40,196 nt of DNA, from positions 20,259 to 60,454 of the forward strand of contig JAOZOY010000007.1 of the NCBI GenBank assembly GCA_029933005.1, read 5' to 3'. Below the pieces are notes generated by a model, which was not told the origin of the DNA, did not search any database, and saw only the letters and a list, made by a program, of their open reading frames with translations. This document shows positions 18,316 to 26,907 of the stretch, piece by piece. Made by a program: the position numbers and the translations under genes. The DNA is from Deltaproteobacteria bacterium (lineage in GTDB: Bacteria > Desulfobacterota > Desulfobulbia > Desulfobulbales > SURF-16). Numbering within the stretch: the first letter of the stretch is position 1; every line of letters starts with the position of its first letter.

Positions 18316-19308
18316 ATGGAAAGCATTTGCAGAACTGAACAGCATAATGTGGGTTTCAGTCCATCATCCCGGCGCATCAAAGCTTTGAATAATGATACAC
18401 ATGAAGTGAAGCGGAAAAAAGGATTTTCCCGCTTTATTGATGATGCCAGATTTTGGCAGCAGACCTATGATGCCCTGCCGGATATCATGTTTATTGTTGA
18501 CAGGGAATTCAGGATTATACGCGCCAACAAGGCTGCCTGTGAATCTCTGGGGCCGGATGTGATTGGCCGAAAATGTTTTAAATTGATCTATGGTGTCGAT
18601 AATCCCGTTGCCCTTTGTCCGGCATGCCGGGTTTTTCATTCCAACCAGCCTGTTAAGGAGGAAAAAAAGATCCATCATTTAGGAAACCGCTGGTATGAAG
18701 TCTCGGCTTATCCTATAACGGACGATCATGATTTCGTCTGGCATAGTCTGCATATTTTTCGTGATATTGATGCATCTAAAAATATGGAAAGTCAGCTCCA
18801 GGAACTTCAAATCAAGGATGCCTTGACCGGACTGCATAATCGCCGCCATTTTAATGATATTTTCCAACGTGAATTCGATCTTGCCTCTCGACGAATGACA
18901 GGTCTTGTCCTTCTTATCCTTAATTTAGATTTCTTTAAACAGGTCAACAATTTATTGGGTCATAAATTTGGTGATTTCGTTTTGACTGAATTTGCTCATC
19001 TTCTCCAAGGTCGAGTTCGTAAGACTGATATCTGCGCTCGTGTCGGCGGCGAAGAGTTTGCCATTCTTTTGCCTGACGCTGACCTGACGGAAGGCGAGAT
19101 GATCGCCCGTAATATTCATTCCCTTGCCGAGCAGTTTATTTATAACGATGGAGATAAATGTCAACAGGTGACGGTTTCCATTGGTCTTTCTTCATTTAAT
19201 GAAAATGAACCGCAGACCACTGATGAACTTTTTTCCTTTGCCAATCAGGCCCTGTTTGAAGCCAAGGAGTCCGGTCGGAACCGGGTGGAAATTTATACGA
19301 GTGAGTAG
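18316..19308 (+). CDS. PAS-GGDEF diguanylate cyclase
   Basis: I place the start at ATG 18316 (330 residues); the frame also permits a TTG start at 18289, and neither has a good ribosome site. A PAS domain (~45-160) has the sequence RKCFKLIYGVDNP followed by CPACR, the cysteine-bearing PAS subtype in which a metal or redox signal is often suspected. The GGDEF domain (~168-330) has KDALTGLHNRRHF, a GGEEF active site (~245) and an RxxD inhibitory site (RKTD) five residues before it. It should therefore be an active, product-inhibited cyclase making c-di-GMP in the cytoplasm. There are no membrane segments. It is a monocistronic gene with a strong terminator 26 bp after the stop. Confidence 0.88.
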   Translation: MESICRTEQHNVGFSPSSRRIKALNNDTHEVKRKKGFSRFIDDARFWQQTYDALPDIMFIVDREFRIIRANKAACESLGPDVIGRKCFKLIYGVDNPVALCPACRVFHSNQPVKEEKKIHHLGNRWYEVSAYPITDDHDFVWHSLHIFRDIDASKNMESQLQELQIKDALTGLHNRRHFNDIFQREFDLASRRMTGLVLLILNLDFFKQVNNLLGHKFGDFVLTEFAHLLQGRVRKTDICARVGGEEFAILLPDADLTEGEMIARNIHSLAEQFIYNDGDKCQQVTVSIGLSSFNENEPQTTDELFSFANQALFEAKESGRNRVEIYTSE

Positions 19309-19333
19309 TTGATCTTTCGGAACAATGTGTGTT

Positions 19334-19366
19334 AAAGGGTATGCCTTCAGGCATACCCTTTTTTTG
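19334..19366 (+). terminator. Intrinsic terminator after PAS-GGDEF gene
   Basis: AAGGGTATGCC (19335-19345) and GGCATACCCTT (19350-19360) form a perfect 11-bp stem with a TTCA loop, followed by a T run. This is a textbook rho-independent terminator. Confidence 0.92.
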
Positions 19367-19445
19367 TGGTTATTCATGTAAAATAGTCCCTTAAAAACTA
19401 TATGTTGCCCCTTTTGCGAAGCCATCATGTAAGGTTAGACATTCC

Positions 19446-20369
19446 TTGAAAATTATTGTTCTCATCGGGCCCACGGCTGTAGGTAAGACAAGATTGTCCC
19501 TGGCCATTGCCGAACAGTTTCTGTGTGAAATCATCAATATGGATTCCATGCAGATTTACAGACATATGGATATCGGCACGGCAAAGCCGACTGAGGCCGA
19601 ACGGGCCTGTGTCCCCCATCATCTTATAGATTTTATTGATCCAGCCGAGGATTATCATGTTGCCCGTTATGTTGATGATGCAAACCGGGTCATGGATGCC
19701 ATATCCGGCAGAAGCAGATTCCCCATGCTGGTGGGCGGCACCGGACTCTACCTTAAAGGCCTTGTGGAAGGACTGTTTGAGATACCTCCCATTGCCTCAG
19801 AGATCAGGGAGCAGGTCAAGCGGGATCTGCATGACAGGGGAAATCAGAAAACTTATCTGGAATTACAACAAATTGATCCGGAAAGCGCTGCCAGGATTCA
19901 CCCTAATGACAGCCGGCGCATCAGTCGAGCCATTGAAATTTATCGAGCAACTGGCGTTGCCTGGTCGGTTCATTTGAAAAAGCAGAAAGAACAGGCCGTC
20001 CGTAAAGCATCTGATCTGGATATTTTTAAAATAGGCCTGACCCGTAACCGGGAGATTCTTTATGAAAGGATCAATGAACGAACCCGGATCATGATCGAGC
20101 AGGGTTTGATCGAAGAAGTAAAAAAACTGCTGGCCATGGGCTACGGAGTCGAGCTCAACTCAATGCAGTCTATTGGCTACAGGCACATGGTCAATTATAT
20201 TCAGGGCAGGTGGGGCCGGGAGGAGGCGATTGACCTTCTGGCACGAGACACCCGGCGCTATGCCAAACGGCAATACACCTGGTTCAGGCGTGACAGGGAC
20301 ATTCATTGGTTTGAGCCAGAGCAACAGAGCGAAATTTTTACTCTTGTTAAGCAGTTTTTGAAAAATTGA
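19446..20369 (+). CDS. miaA: tRNA dimethylallyltransferase
   Basis: This 307-residue enzyme transfers a dimethylallyl group to N6 of A37 in tRNAs reading UNN codons, the substrate for MiaB. Visible motifs are the P-loop GPTAVGKT (residues 8-15), NMDSMQIYRHMDIGTAKPT (~33-52), GGTGLYLKGLVEGL (~98) and the RRISRAIEIY and MQSIGYRHM signatures. The length is normal. The start appears to be TTG at 19446, since the codon is followed directly by the conserved KIIVLIGPTAVGKT and an in-frame ATG is lacking; a poor AAGG lies about 12 bp upstream. It is separate from miaB, which is 7 kb away. Confidence 0.95.
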   Translation: MKIIVLIGPTAVGKTRLSLAIAEQFLCEIINMDSMQIYRHMDIGTAKPTEAERACVPHHLIDFIDPAEDYHVARYVDDANRVMDAISGRSRFPMLVGGTGLYLKGLVEGLFEIPPIASEIREQVKRDLHDRGNQKTYLELQQIDPESAARIHPNDSRRISRAIEIYRATGVAWSVHLKKQKEQAVRKASDLDIFKIGLTRNREILYERINERTRIMIEQGLIEEVKKLLAMGYGVELNSMQSIGYRHMVNYIQGRWGREEAIDLLARDTRRYAKRQYTWFRRDRDIHWFEPEQQSEIFTLVKQFLKN

Positions 20370-20375
20370 ATAGAG

Positions 20376-20440
20376 CCACGAAATCCACAAAATCCACGGA
20401 AATTTTTTATTTTCGTGTTCTTTTGCGGGGTTTGTGACAA
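20376..20440. repeat. CCACGAAA-type intergenic dyad repeat
   Basis: CACGAAA at 20377-20383 pairs with TTTCGTG at 20411-20417. The left side is built of tandem words (CACGAAATCCACAAAATCCACG). It lies between the convergent miaA and macrodomain genes, and resembles in style, though not in sequence, the CACAGAG dyads at 18105 and 31553. It could serve as a bidirectional stem at the transcript ends. Confidence 0.4.
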
Positions 20441-20457
20441 AGATAATTTCTTCAGTT

Positions 20458-20970
20458 TTATGATAAGGCCTCTTCATAGGCCTTCTTTGATTCCGGGTTA
20501 AAGCAGGTAAGAATCACCTTTTTTAGTTTGGAATTAGCGTCCAGGGCCTGCCTAGTTTCCTGAATAGCAATTTTTGCGGCCAGACTTTTGGGAAAACCAT
20601 ACACTCCGGTGCTGATGGCGGGAAAAGCGGCGCTTTTTAAATTATATTGTCTGATCAACTCAAAGCAGTGCTTGTAGCAATTTGTCAATCGTTCGTTTTC
20701 CATGTTGCCTCCGCCCCGCCAGACCGGACCCACGGTATGAATGACATAGCGGGCTTTCAGATTATAGCCTCTGGTGATTTTTGCCTCTCCGGTGGCACAA
20801 CCTCCCAGAGTTCTGCATTCCTTCAGCAACTCCGGACCGGCCATCCTGTGAATGGCCCCGTCCACACCACCCCCGCCGAGTAATGAATTGTTGGCGGCAT
20901 TGATAATCACATCAACATTAAGGGATGTAATATCACCTTCATAGAGATCGATTTTATCTTTATTTCGCAT
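20458..20970 (-). CDS. Macrodomain protein, probable O-acetyl-ADP-ribose deacetylase (YmdB-like)
   Basis: I choose ATG 20970 (170 residues) because GGAGG lies 12 bp upstream and the product then begins like YmdB (IDLYEGDITSLNVDVIINAANN). The frame stays open to 21003. The core motifs GDIT, INAANNSLLGGGGVDGAIH, GCATGEAKIT and FPAISTGVYGFPK define a MacroD/YmdB-type macrodomain that binds ADP-ribose and removes O-acetyl or protein ADP-ribosyl groups. The size equals a stand-alone macrodomain. It is convergent with miaA and divergent from surE, with an inverted repeat in the promoter interval. Confidence 0.92.
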   Translation of the reverse strand: MRNKDKIDLYEGDITSLNVDVIINAANNSLLGGGGVDGAIHRMAGPELLKECRTLGGCATGEAKITRGYNLKARYVIHTVGPVWRGGGNMENERLTNCYKHCFELIRQYNLKSAAFPAISTGVYGFPKSLAAKIAIQETRQALDANSKLKKVILTCFNPESKKAYEEALS

Positions 20971-21017
20971 ATGATCTGTTTGCCTCCACATGGTTTTTTT
21001 CATTTTATAGGCCCTTG

Positions 21018-21136
21018 CTGGGTATCCAGTTTATTCAATTGACCTGGATTCCCGCATGTTTTTAACGGGAATTCAGGAAGTTTTGCGACCCCTTGTTAAG
21101 AATTATTGAATCAAGTCGGGCTAACTGGATACCCAG
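21018..21136. repeat. 119-bp element with nested inverted repeats
   Basis: CTGGGTATCCAGTT (21018-21031) and AACTGGATACCCAG (21123-21136) are a perfect 14-bp inverted repeat bounding the element. Inside, CCTGGATTCCCG (21043-21054) pairs with CGGGAATTCAGG (21066-21077) with one mismatch. It fills most of the interval between the divergent macrodomain and surE genes. It resembles the CGGGAAT-type interspersed repeats known in many proteobacteria and has no coding capacity. No clear target duplication is seen. Confidence 0.6.
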
Positions 21137-21198
21137 TTTCTTTTTTATCGATTATAGTCTGGAATTCGACACAAAAAAACAAATAACAGGATAATTTT

Positions 21199-21960
21199 AT
21201 GTCCAAAAAACCTTTCATTTTGTTGACTAATGATGATGGTGTACAGTCTCCGGGACTGCAGAGCCTGGCCGCCGTTATGAGAAAAATCGGCCGGCCGGTG
21301 ATTGTCGCTCCAGAACGCGATAACAGCGCGGCCAGTCATTCGTTGACCATGAACCGGCCGCTTAAAGTCTGCCATCTTGAAAAAGATATTTATAGCGTGG
21401 ATGGCACTCCGGCGGACTGTGTGACCCTTGCTTTAAGTAAAATACTTCCCTGTCCACCGGACCTGTTGATATCAGGAATCAATCCGGGTGCAAATCTTGG
21501 TAATGATATCAGTTATTCCGGCACGGTTTCAGCGGCCAGGGAAGGGGCCATTCGCGGCATTCCCTCCTTTGCCATCTCCCTGGCCGGTAAGGAAAATTTC
21601 CGTTTTGAAACAGCGGCTGATTTCGCCGGACAACTCGCCGTTCTGATTTTTAAACATGGGATCCCCGGGGAGACTCTGCTTAATGTTAATGTTCCCAACC
21701 TGGATGAGGCGGAAATCAAGGGGATTAAAGTGACCAGACAGGGCAGAAGACAGTATAAAGACGGGATCAAGGAAATTTCTGATCCCTGGGGCAGGCCATG
21801 TTTCTGGATCGGCGGCGGCACCCCCACAGGGGACAGGGGGGAGGGGAGTGACTCCCATGAAATTCTTGAAAATTATATTTCCATCACACCGATTCATCTG
21901 GATCTGTCCAACTACGACGCCATGACGGCATTGAAAAATTACGTTTATCATGGAAATTAA
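21199..21960 (+). CDS. surE: 5'/3'-nucleotidase SurE
   Basis: This 253-residue SurE phosphatase hydrolyses nucleoside 5'- and 3'-monophosphates with a divalent metal. The metal-binding acidic pair is in LLTNDDGVQSPG (D12-D13), followed by the PERDNSAASHSLTM loop, GTPADCV, SGINPGANLGNDISYSGTVSAAREG (~90-112) and a C-terminal dimerisation arm. The start has AGGA eight bases upstream. Its 3' end overlaps recJ by 11 bp, which implies coupled translation; a link between nucleotide salvage and the single-strand exonuclease that yields mononucleotides is an inference. Confidence 0.95.
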   Translation: MSKKPFILLTNDDGVQSPGLQSLAAVMRKIGRPVIVAPERDNSAASHSLTMNRPLKVCHLEKDIYSVDGTPADCVTLALSKILPCPPDLLISGINPGANLGNDISYSGTVSAAREGAIRGIPSFAISLAGKENFRFETAADFAGQLAVLIFKHGIPGETLLNVNVPNLDEAEIKGIKVTRQGRRQYKDGIKEISDPWGRPCFWIGGGTPTGDRGEGSDSHEILENYISITPIHLDLSNYDAMTALKNYVYHGN

Positions 21961-23707
21961 GCAAAGACAGATATTCCCACAGGTTGTACGGAAGGCCGAA
22001 GAGCTTGGTCTTTCAAGCCTTGCATCCCGTATTGTCGCCGGGCGGGTTCATGAGAGCGCTGGTCTGGAAAAAATAATCAGGCCGTCTCTATCATGTCTTC
22101 ATCATCCTGAAGGGCTGAAAAATTGTAATCGGGCAGCAGACCGGCTGATTCGCGCTATCTCCAGTCAAGAGAGAATCGGGATTATCACTGATTATGATGT
22201 GGACGGCATCACCTCGCATCTTGTTTTGCTTGAGTCACTCGTGTATTTTCAGGTAAACCCGGAAAGAATTGATCATTTTATCGGTCATCGCCTGAAGGAC
22301 GGTTATGGAATCAGCGATAATCTGACTCGCCGAATTCTTGAACAGAACGAATTGCCCGGGCTGATTATTACCGCTGACTGTGGTTCAAGTGATGAAGAAA
22401 ATATCAGCCGTCTGCAACAGGCCGGAATTGATGTCATTGTAACCGACCATCATGCCATCCCGGAGAGTGGAGTTCCTTTGTCAGCTTATAGTGTTGTTAA
22501 TCCGGTTCAACAGAAATGTGCCTATCCCGATAAAACGATTTCCGGCTGCATGGTGAGTTGGCTGCTGATGTGCCTGGTCAGAAACAGACTGATTGAGTCC
22601 GGTCGTCTAAGTCCGGATATTTGTAAGTTGACGTTTTTACTTGATTTTGTCTCCTTGAGTACTGTTGCCGACGCAGTTTCCCTGGCAAGTCCGGCCAACA
22701 GGGCCTTGATTAACAGCGGTTTGCAGGTGATGAATACTCTTGCGCGGCCCTGCTGGAGGGCAATCAAAAGATTGTTAGGCAAAAAAGGGGAGCTCTTTAG
22801 TGTAGATGATCTGGGATTTCTGATAGGCCCGCGGATCAATGCCAGAAGCCGCATGGCCGATCCTTATGGTGCTTTTTATTTTCTTTCAGCAGAAAATGAC
22901 CAAGAGGCTGATCGCTGGTTGGCCGTGCTGGAGCAGGACAACCAGGAGAGAAAAAAAATTGAACAGGAGATGCTGCAAAAGGCCCTGATCCAGGCAGAAA
23001 AAGTGGAAAGGAAAAATGCAACAATTGTGGTGGCGGATGATACCTTTCATGCCGGTGTTCAGGGAATCGTCGCTTCAAGGTTGGTGGATCTGTATGGCCG
23101 GCCGACCGTGGTGTTCAGCCCTGGCCGTGATCCCGAAAAATATTCAGGATCTGCCCGTACTGTTGAAGGAATCCATATCCAGCAGGCCCTGCAGTTTGTC
23201 CATACACATGATTCCGGTTTGATGCTCAGCTTTGGCGGCCATCGCGGCGCTGCCGGAATGCGGATTTGGCGGAACCGGCTGGAAGAATTCAAGGAAATCT
23301 TCGAACAGGCGGTCAGCATACAGGCTGGAGAAAGAAAACTCGGGCCGGTTGTTATGACGGATGGTGGACTGGACTTTTTTGAAATGTCCATAGAGACCTT
23401 GGCGGAAATAGAAAATTTGGCTCCCTTTGGCCGGGAATTCGAGAATCCTGCTTTCGAAGGAGTTTTCATGGTCGAACGGCTCAGGCCGGTCGGTGCTGAT
23501 CCGATTCATCTTTCCCTGGGACTGTCCAAACGGGGTAGGATCTTTCAGGCCATATGGTTCCGGGCTCTGGAACGTGCCGGAGATCCGCTGCCGTTTCACA
23601 AAGGGGATCAGGTGCAGTGCGTTTACGGGCTCAGTGAAAATAGGTTTCGTGGTAATACTAATCTTCAGCTTATTGTTCAATACGCTGCAATTTATGACCC
23701 GTTTTAA
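21950..23707 (+). CDS. recJ: Single-stranded-DNA-specific exonuclease RecJ
   Basis: The 585-residue DHH/DHHA1 phosphoesterase matches RecJ in order and length. The catalytic aspartates are in TDYDVDG (~81-87), DCGSSDEEN (~143) and VTDHHAIPE (~166). The DHHA1 signature GGHRGAAGM is near 428, and a C-terminal OB domain extends from ~470. RecJ degrades 5' ssDNA in RecF recombination and mismatch or base-excision repair. The start lies inside surE. The stop codon falls in a 15-bp dyad (CCCGTTT T AAACGGG, 23698-23712) that runs into GGGAATGACG, a common interspersed repeat word. Confidence 0.95.
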   Translation: MEIKQRQIFPQVVRKAEELGLSSLASRIVAGRVHESAGLEKIIRPSLSCLHHPEGLKNCNRAADRLIRAISSQERIGIITDYDVDGITSHLVLLESLVYFQVNPERIDHFIGHRLKDGYGISDNLTRRILEQNELPGLIITADCGSSDEENISRLQQAGIDVIVTDHHAIPESGVPLSAYSVVNPVQQKCAYPDKTISGCMVSWLLMCLVRNRLIESGRLSPDICKLTFLLDFVSLSTVADAVSLASPANRALINSGLQVMNTLARPCWRAIKRLLGKKGELFSVDDLGFLIGPRINARSRMADPYGAFYFLSAENDQEADRWLAVLEQDNQERKKIEQEMLQKALIQAEKVERKNATIVVADDTFHAGVQGIVASRLVDLYGRPTVVFSPGRDPEKYSGSARTVEGIHIQQALQFVHTHDSGLMLSFGGHRGAAGMRIWRNRLEEFKEIFEQAVSIQAGERKLGPVVMTDGGLDFFEMSIETLAEIENLAPFGREFENPAFEGVFMVERLRPVGADPIHLSLGLSKRGRIFQAIWFRALERAGDPLPFHKGDQVQCVYGLSENRFRGNTNLQLIVQYAAIYDPF

Positions 23708-23712
23708 ACGGG
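23698..23712. repeat. Dyad covering the recJ stop codon
   Basis: CCCGTTT and AAACGGG are perfect 7-bp arms around one central base, and the recJ TAA lies in the middle. The adjoining GGGAATGACG recalls widespread proteobacterial palindromic repeats. No T run follows, so termination here is not convincing. Confidence 0.35.
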
Positions 23713-23829
23713 AATGACGTTATGGGCTAGAAACAGTGCTTCATAATTTTTCAAAATTTCACTTGGTTTGCTTATCTGATTTAACGTCAGCAGATTTTGC
23801 AAATTTTATTTTTTACAAAGTCATCAACA

Positions 23830-24936
23830 TTAAAATCTCAACTCTTGATATTCCCGATTCTGGGATTCAGCCACCTCCGGGCTGATAAGTTTTCCCATAT
23901 AAATATTGATTCCTCGAGCCAGGGCGGGATGATCCATTGCCGCCTTTTCCACGCCTTTATCGGCAATCTCAAGTGCAAAGGGCAAAGTGGCGTTGGTGAG
24001 CGCAAATGTCGAAGTACGCGGTACCGCACCCGGCATGTTGGCAACGCAGTAGTGAATCACGCCATCAACGCTAAAAACAGGATCGGAATGAGTGGTGGGT
24101 CTGGCAGTTTCCACGCAACCGCCTTGGTCAATGGCCACATCGACAATCACGGAACATTTTTTCATTAAAGAAAGCATTTCTCTGCTGATCAGCTTTGGAG
24201 CGCTTTTGCCGGGAAGCAAAACAGCCCCCACAACCAGATCGGCAATCTTTAATTCCTCCTCAATATTATGCTGATTGGATATTAAGGTGTTCAATCCGCC
24301 GCCAAAGATATTTTCCAAATCAGCCAGACGCTGCCGGTTCCTGCCAAGCACAGTGACTATCGCACCCATGGATAACGCCACCCGGGCGGCATTACTGCCA
24401 ACAGTGCCGCTGCCGAGAATCGTCACATGCCCATGGGCCACTCCGGGAACGCCGCCAAGTAAAATGCCGCGGCCTCCCTGTTCGCGCTCGAGAAAATGAG
24501 CTCCGACCTGAATGGACATACGGCCGGCCACCTCAGACATGGGAGCCAGTAAGGGAAGTGTGCCGCTGTCAAGCCGGACGGTTTCATAACCGATGCCGAT
24601 GATCCTTTTTTCAAGAAGGAGATCTGTGAGCTCCGGTAGCGGGGCAAGATGAAGATAGGTGTAAAGGATAAGGCCGGGACGAAGAAAAGAAAATTCCGGT
24701 TCCAGCGGCTCTTTGACCTTGATAATCAAGTCAGAGCACTTGTAAAGCTCTTCAGCTCCGGAAACTATTTTGGCACCGGATTTTTGATACTCTTCATCGG
24801 AAATCCCACTGCCGACTCCCGCATTCGTTTCTATAAAAACCGTGTGGCCTCTGTTTATAAAACTTTTTACACCGGCCGGAACGATTCCAACACGATATTC
24901 CTTGTCCTTAATTTCTTTCGGAATCCCGATTTTCAT
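23830..24936 (-). CDS. ald: Alanine dehydrogenase
   Basis: This 368-residue NAD-dependent L-alanine dehydrogenase interconverts alanine with pyruvate and ammonia. The N-terminus MKIGIPKEIKDKEYRVG, the substrate lysine in IIKVKEP (~73), the catalytic His in YTYLHLAP (~96), the Rossmann loop LGSGTVGSNAAR (~176) and the catalytic Asp in VDVAIDQGGC (~268) are all present, with a C-terminal HYCVANMPGAVPRTST. The length is typical. The ribosome site is weak (GGTGAC). With gdhA it gives the cell a route for ammonia exchange and alanine use. The gene is convergent with recJ and divergent from purB. Confidence 0.95.
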   Translation of the reverse strand: MKIGIPKEIKDKEYRVGIVPAGVKSFINRGHTVFIETNAGVGSGISDEEYQKSGAKIVSGAEELYKCSDLIIKVKEPLEPEFSFLRPGLILYTYLHLAPLPELTDLLLEKRIIGIGYETVRLDSGTLPLLAPMSEVAGRMSIQVGAHFLEREQGGRGILLGGVPGVAHGHVTILGSGTVGSNAARVALSMGAIVTVLGRNRQRLADLENIFGGGLNTLISNQHNIEEELKIADLVVGAVLLPGKSAPKLISREMLSLMKKCSVIVDVAIDQGGCVETARPTTHSDPVFSVDGVIHYCVANMPGAVPRTSTFALTNATLPFALEIADKGVEKAAMDHPALARGINIYMGKLISPEVAESQNREYQELRF

Positions 24937-25334
24937 AAGTTGTCACCATTTTGTTGTTTCGTTGTTGAAGCCTTATATCTTCATTATTTCTTTTTTTAAT
25001 TATTAATTTACATTTTATCAAAAATACAGGGGTTAAATAAAATGTAGGGGAGTTTTAGTTAATCCTGGCAGGCGAGGACCGTGTTTATTTCAAGGGGCAT
25101 ATGTGAAACATTAAGACAAGGGCGTCATTCGTCATTAAAATGCAAAAAAAAAGATAATCGTCGATAGGGAAAAACGATCAAGTAAAACCGAAGAAAACGT
25201 AATATAACTATTTGAAACTATAGATATTAATAAAACTAAACATAATATACATTATGCGACATTGTAAATATGCTGTTTTCTTTTTCCCCTCTTAATGCTA
25301 CATAAATAAAATTAAAATTTTGCAGATAATGAAA
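24937..25334. other. AT-rich divergent interval between ald and purB
   Basis: About 400 bp hold the promoters of the divergent ald and purB genes. The sequence is strongly AT-rich with A and T runs. I see no open frame, RNA gene or strong hairpin before the truncated repeat that begins at 25335. Confidence 0.4.
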
Positions 25335-25391
25335 GCTGAGCAGTTCCAGTCCGAGTTTTTCGAAACATTTTTACATATGCTGAATAGTTAC
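25335..25391 (+). repeat. Truncated copy of the MITE right end in the purB leader (copy D)
   Basis: This 57-bp stretch matches 37089-37146 closely. Both share CAGTCCGAGTTTTTCG and end in ATATGCTGAATAGTTAC; differences are a handful of substitutions and a one-base length change. The left half of the element is missing, and no target duplication could be found, so it is a relic. It ends 28 bp before the purB start and leaves the ribosome site (GGAG, 7 bp spacing) intact. Confidence 0.7.
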
Positions 25392-25419
25392 CCTCTTTAA
25401 AAGCAATTGGAGATAAGAA

Positions 25420-26865
25420 ATGAACCGTGAAGTTTACCAGGAGCCTCTGGTCAGCCGCTATACCAGTCCTGAAATGCAACAGATTTTTTCTGAAAAGACG
25501 AAATTTACCACCTGGCGGCGCTGCTGGATCGCCCTGGCCGAGGCTCAGTATGAGCTTGGCCTGGACGATATCGTCACTGCCGAAATGGTCAATGAACTGA
25601 AAGAACATGCCACGGATATTAATTTTGAAGTCGCTGCCGCCAGGGAAAAAGAAATCCGTCATGATGTCATGGCCCATGTTTATGCCTACGGGAAACAATG
25701 TCCCAAAGCTGAAGCCATCATTCATCTTGGCGCCACCTCCCAGTTTGTCGGCTGCAACTCTGATTTGATCATTCAGAAACAGGCACTTGCCTTTATCAAG
25801 AAGGCCTTGGTAAACGTCATCGCTAATCTTGTTAGATTCTGTCGAAAATATAAAGAGTTAGCTACACTTGGTTACACTCATTATCAACCTGCTCAGCCCA
25901 CCACTGTGGGTAAACGGTTCACCCTGTATATCCAGGATTTGCTGATGGATCTGGATTACCTTGAAAACCTGGAGTTACAGTTCATGGCCCGTGGCGCCAA
26001 AGGAACGGTGGGAACCCAGGCCACTTTCATTGAATTGTTCAAGGGCGACCATGAAAAGGTTCGTCAGCTGGATCGTCTAGTGGCTGAAAAACTCGGGTTT
26101 GATAAGGTTTTTGCCGTCACCGGTCAGACGTACACCAGAAAGCTTGATATGAAGACCGTAGAGACCCTGGCAGGCATTGGTGCCTCCGCTCATAAATTTG
26201 CAGTTGACCTGCGGTTGTTGTCCAATTTGAAGGTCCAGGAAGAGCCCTTTGCCAAAAAACAGGTAGGTAGTTCAGCCATGGCCTATAAAAGAAATCCCAT
26301 GCGCTCGGAGCGTATGACCGGCCTCTCCCGCAAGCTCATGGGGCTGGCGGCCGACTTTGGCGCAACCTATGCCAATCAGTGGTTTGAGCGTACCCTTGAT
26401 GACTCAGCCATCCGTCGGATGGACATTCCCCAGGCCTTTCTTCTCACTGATGCTATTCTGAAACTTTATCTTAACATTACGAGTGGAATGGTTGTTTTTC
26501 CGAAACAAATTGAACGTCACCTCAGACAGGAGCTGCCGTTTATGGCCACGGAAAAGATCTTGATGGAATGCGTTGAAAAAGGCAAGAGTCGGCAGGAGAT
26601 GCACGAGGTGGTCAAGGTTCATTCCTTGGAGGCCGGTCGCGTGGTCAAGCAGGAAGGTGGTGATAACGATCTTCTCAGTCGTCTTGGACAGGATGAGCGC
26701 ATCCCCTTTGATCAGGCTGAACTCGATGCCATGATTGGTAATGGTTCGGAATTTGTCGGTCGGGCACCTGAGCAGACCGAGGAGTTTTTGACCGAGGTTG
26801 TTGAACCCCGTCTCAGTGCATATCAGGATCTGCTTGGTGAAATGGATTCGACTCTTTCGGTGTGA
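25420..26865 (+). CDS. purB: Adenylosuccinate lyase (resembling the eukaryotic type)
   Basis: This 481-residue enzyme of the fumarase/aspartase superfamily cleaves SAICAR to AICAR and adenylosuccinate to AMP in purine synthesis. The superfamily signature reads GSSAMAYKRNPMRSER (~284-299). Other segments are EIRHDVMAHVYAYG, IIHLGATSQFVG, TVGKRFTLYIQDL, QWFERTLDDSA and RQELPFMATE. These, and the length near 480, recall animal ADSL much more than the ~431 or ~456-residue B. subtilis or E. coli enzymes; this comparison is from memory. The ribosome site GGAG is well placed. It heads a same-strand group with DUF4911, miaB and others. The leader contains a truncated MITE. Confidence 0.93.
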   Translation: MNREVYQEPLVSRYTSPEMQQIFSEKTKFTTWRRCWIALAEAQYELGLDDIVTAEMVNELKEHATDINFEVAAAREKEIRHDVMAHVYAYGKQCPKAEAIIHLGATSQFVGCNSDLIIQKQALAFIKKALVNVIANLVRFCRKYKELATLGYTHYQPAQPTTVGKRFTLYIQDLLMDLDYLENLELQFMARGAKGTVGTQATFIELFKGDHEKVRQLDRLVAEKLGFDKVFAVTGQTYTRKLDMKTVETLAGIGASAHKFAVDLRLLSNLKVQEEPFAKKQVGSSAMAYKRNPMRSERMTGLSRKLMGLAADFGATYANQWFERTLDDSAIRRMDIPQAFLLTDAILKLYLNITSGMVVFPKQIERHLRQELPFMATEKILMECVEKGKSRQEMHEVVKVHSLEAGRVVKQEGGDNDLLSRLGQDERIPFDQAELDAMIGNGSEFVGRAPEQTEEFLTEVVEPRLSAYQDLLGEMDSTLSV

Positions 26866-26907
26866 AAAAGACAACTGAAGATGCAGAGGTCCAGAGGGAG
26901 AGATGAA

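Noticed and set aside
23698-23730. recJ-end palindrome as a terminator
   Set aside because: The stem contains the stop codon and no T tract follows.
25288-25399. Near-match CCTCTTAA / CCTCTTTA as target duplication of the purB-leader repeat
   Set aside because: It matches at only 7 of 8 bases, and the sequence after the left copy (TGCTACATAAAT) has no resemblance to a MITE end, so the copy is treated as truncated.
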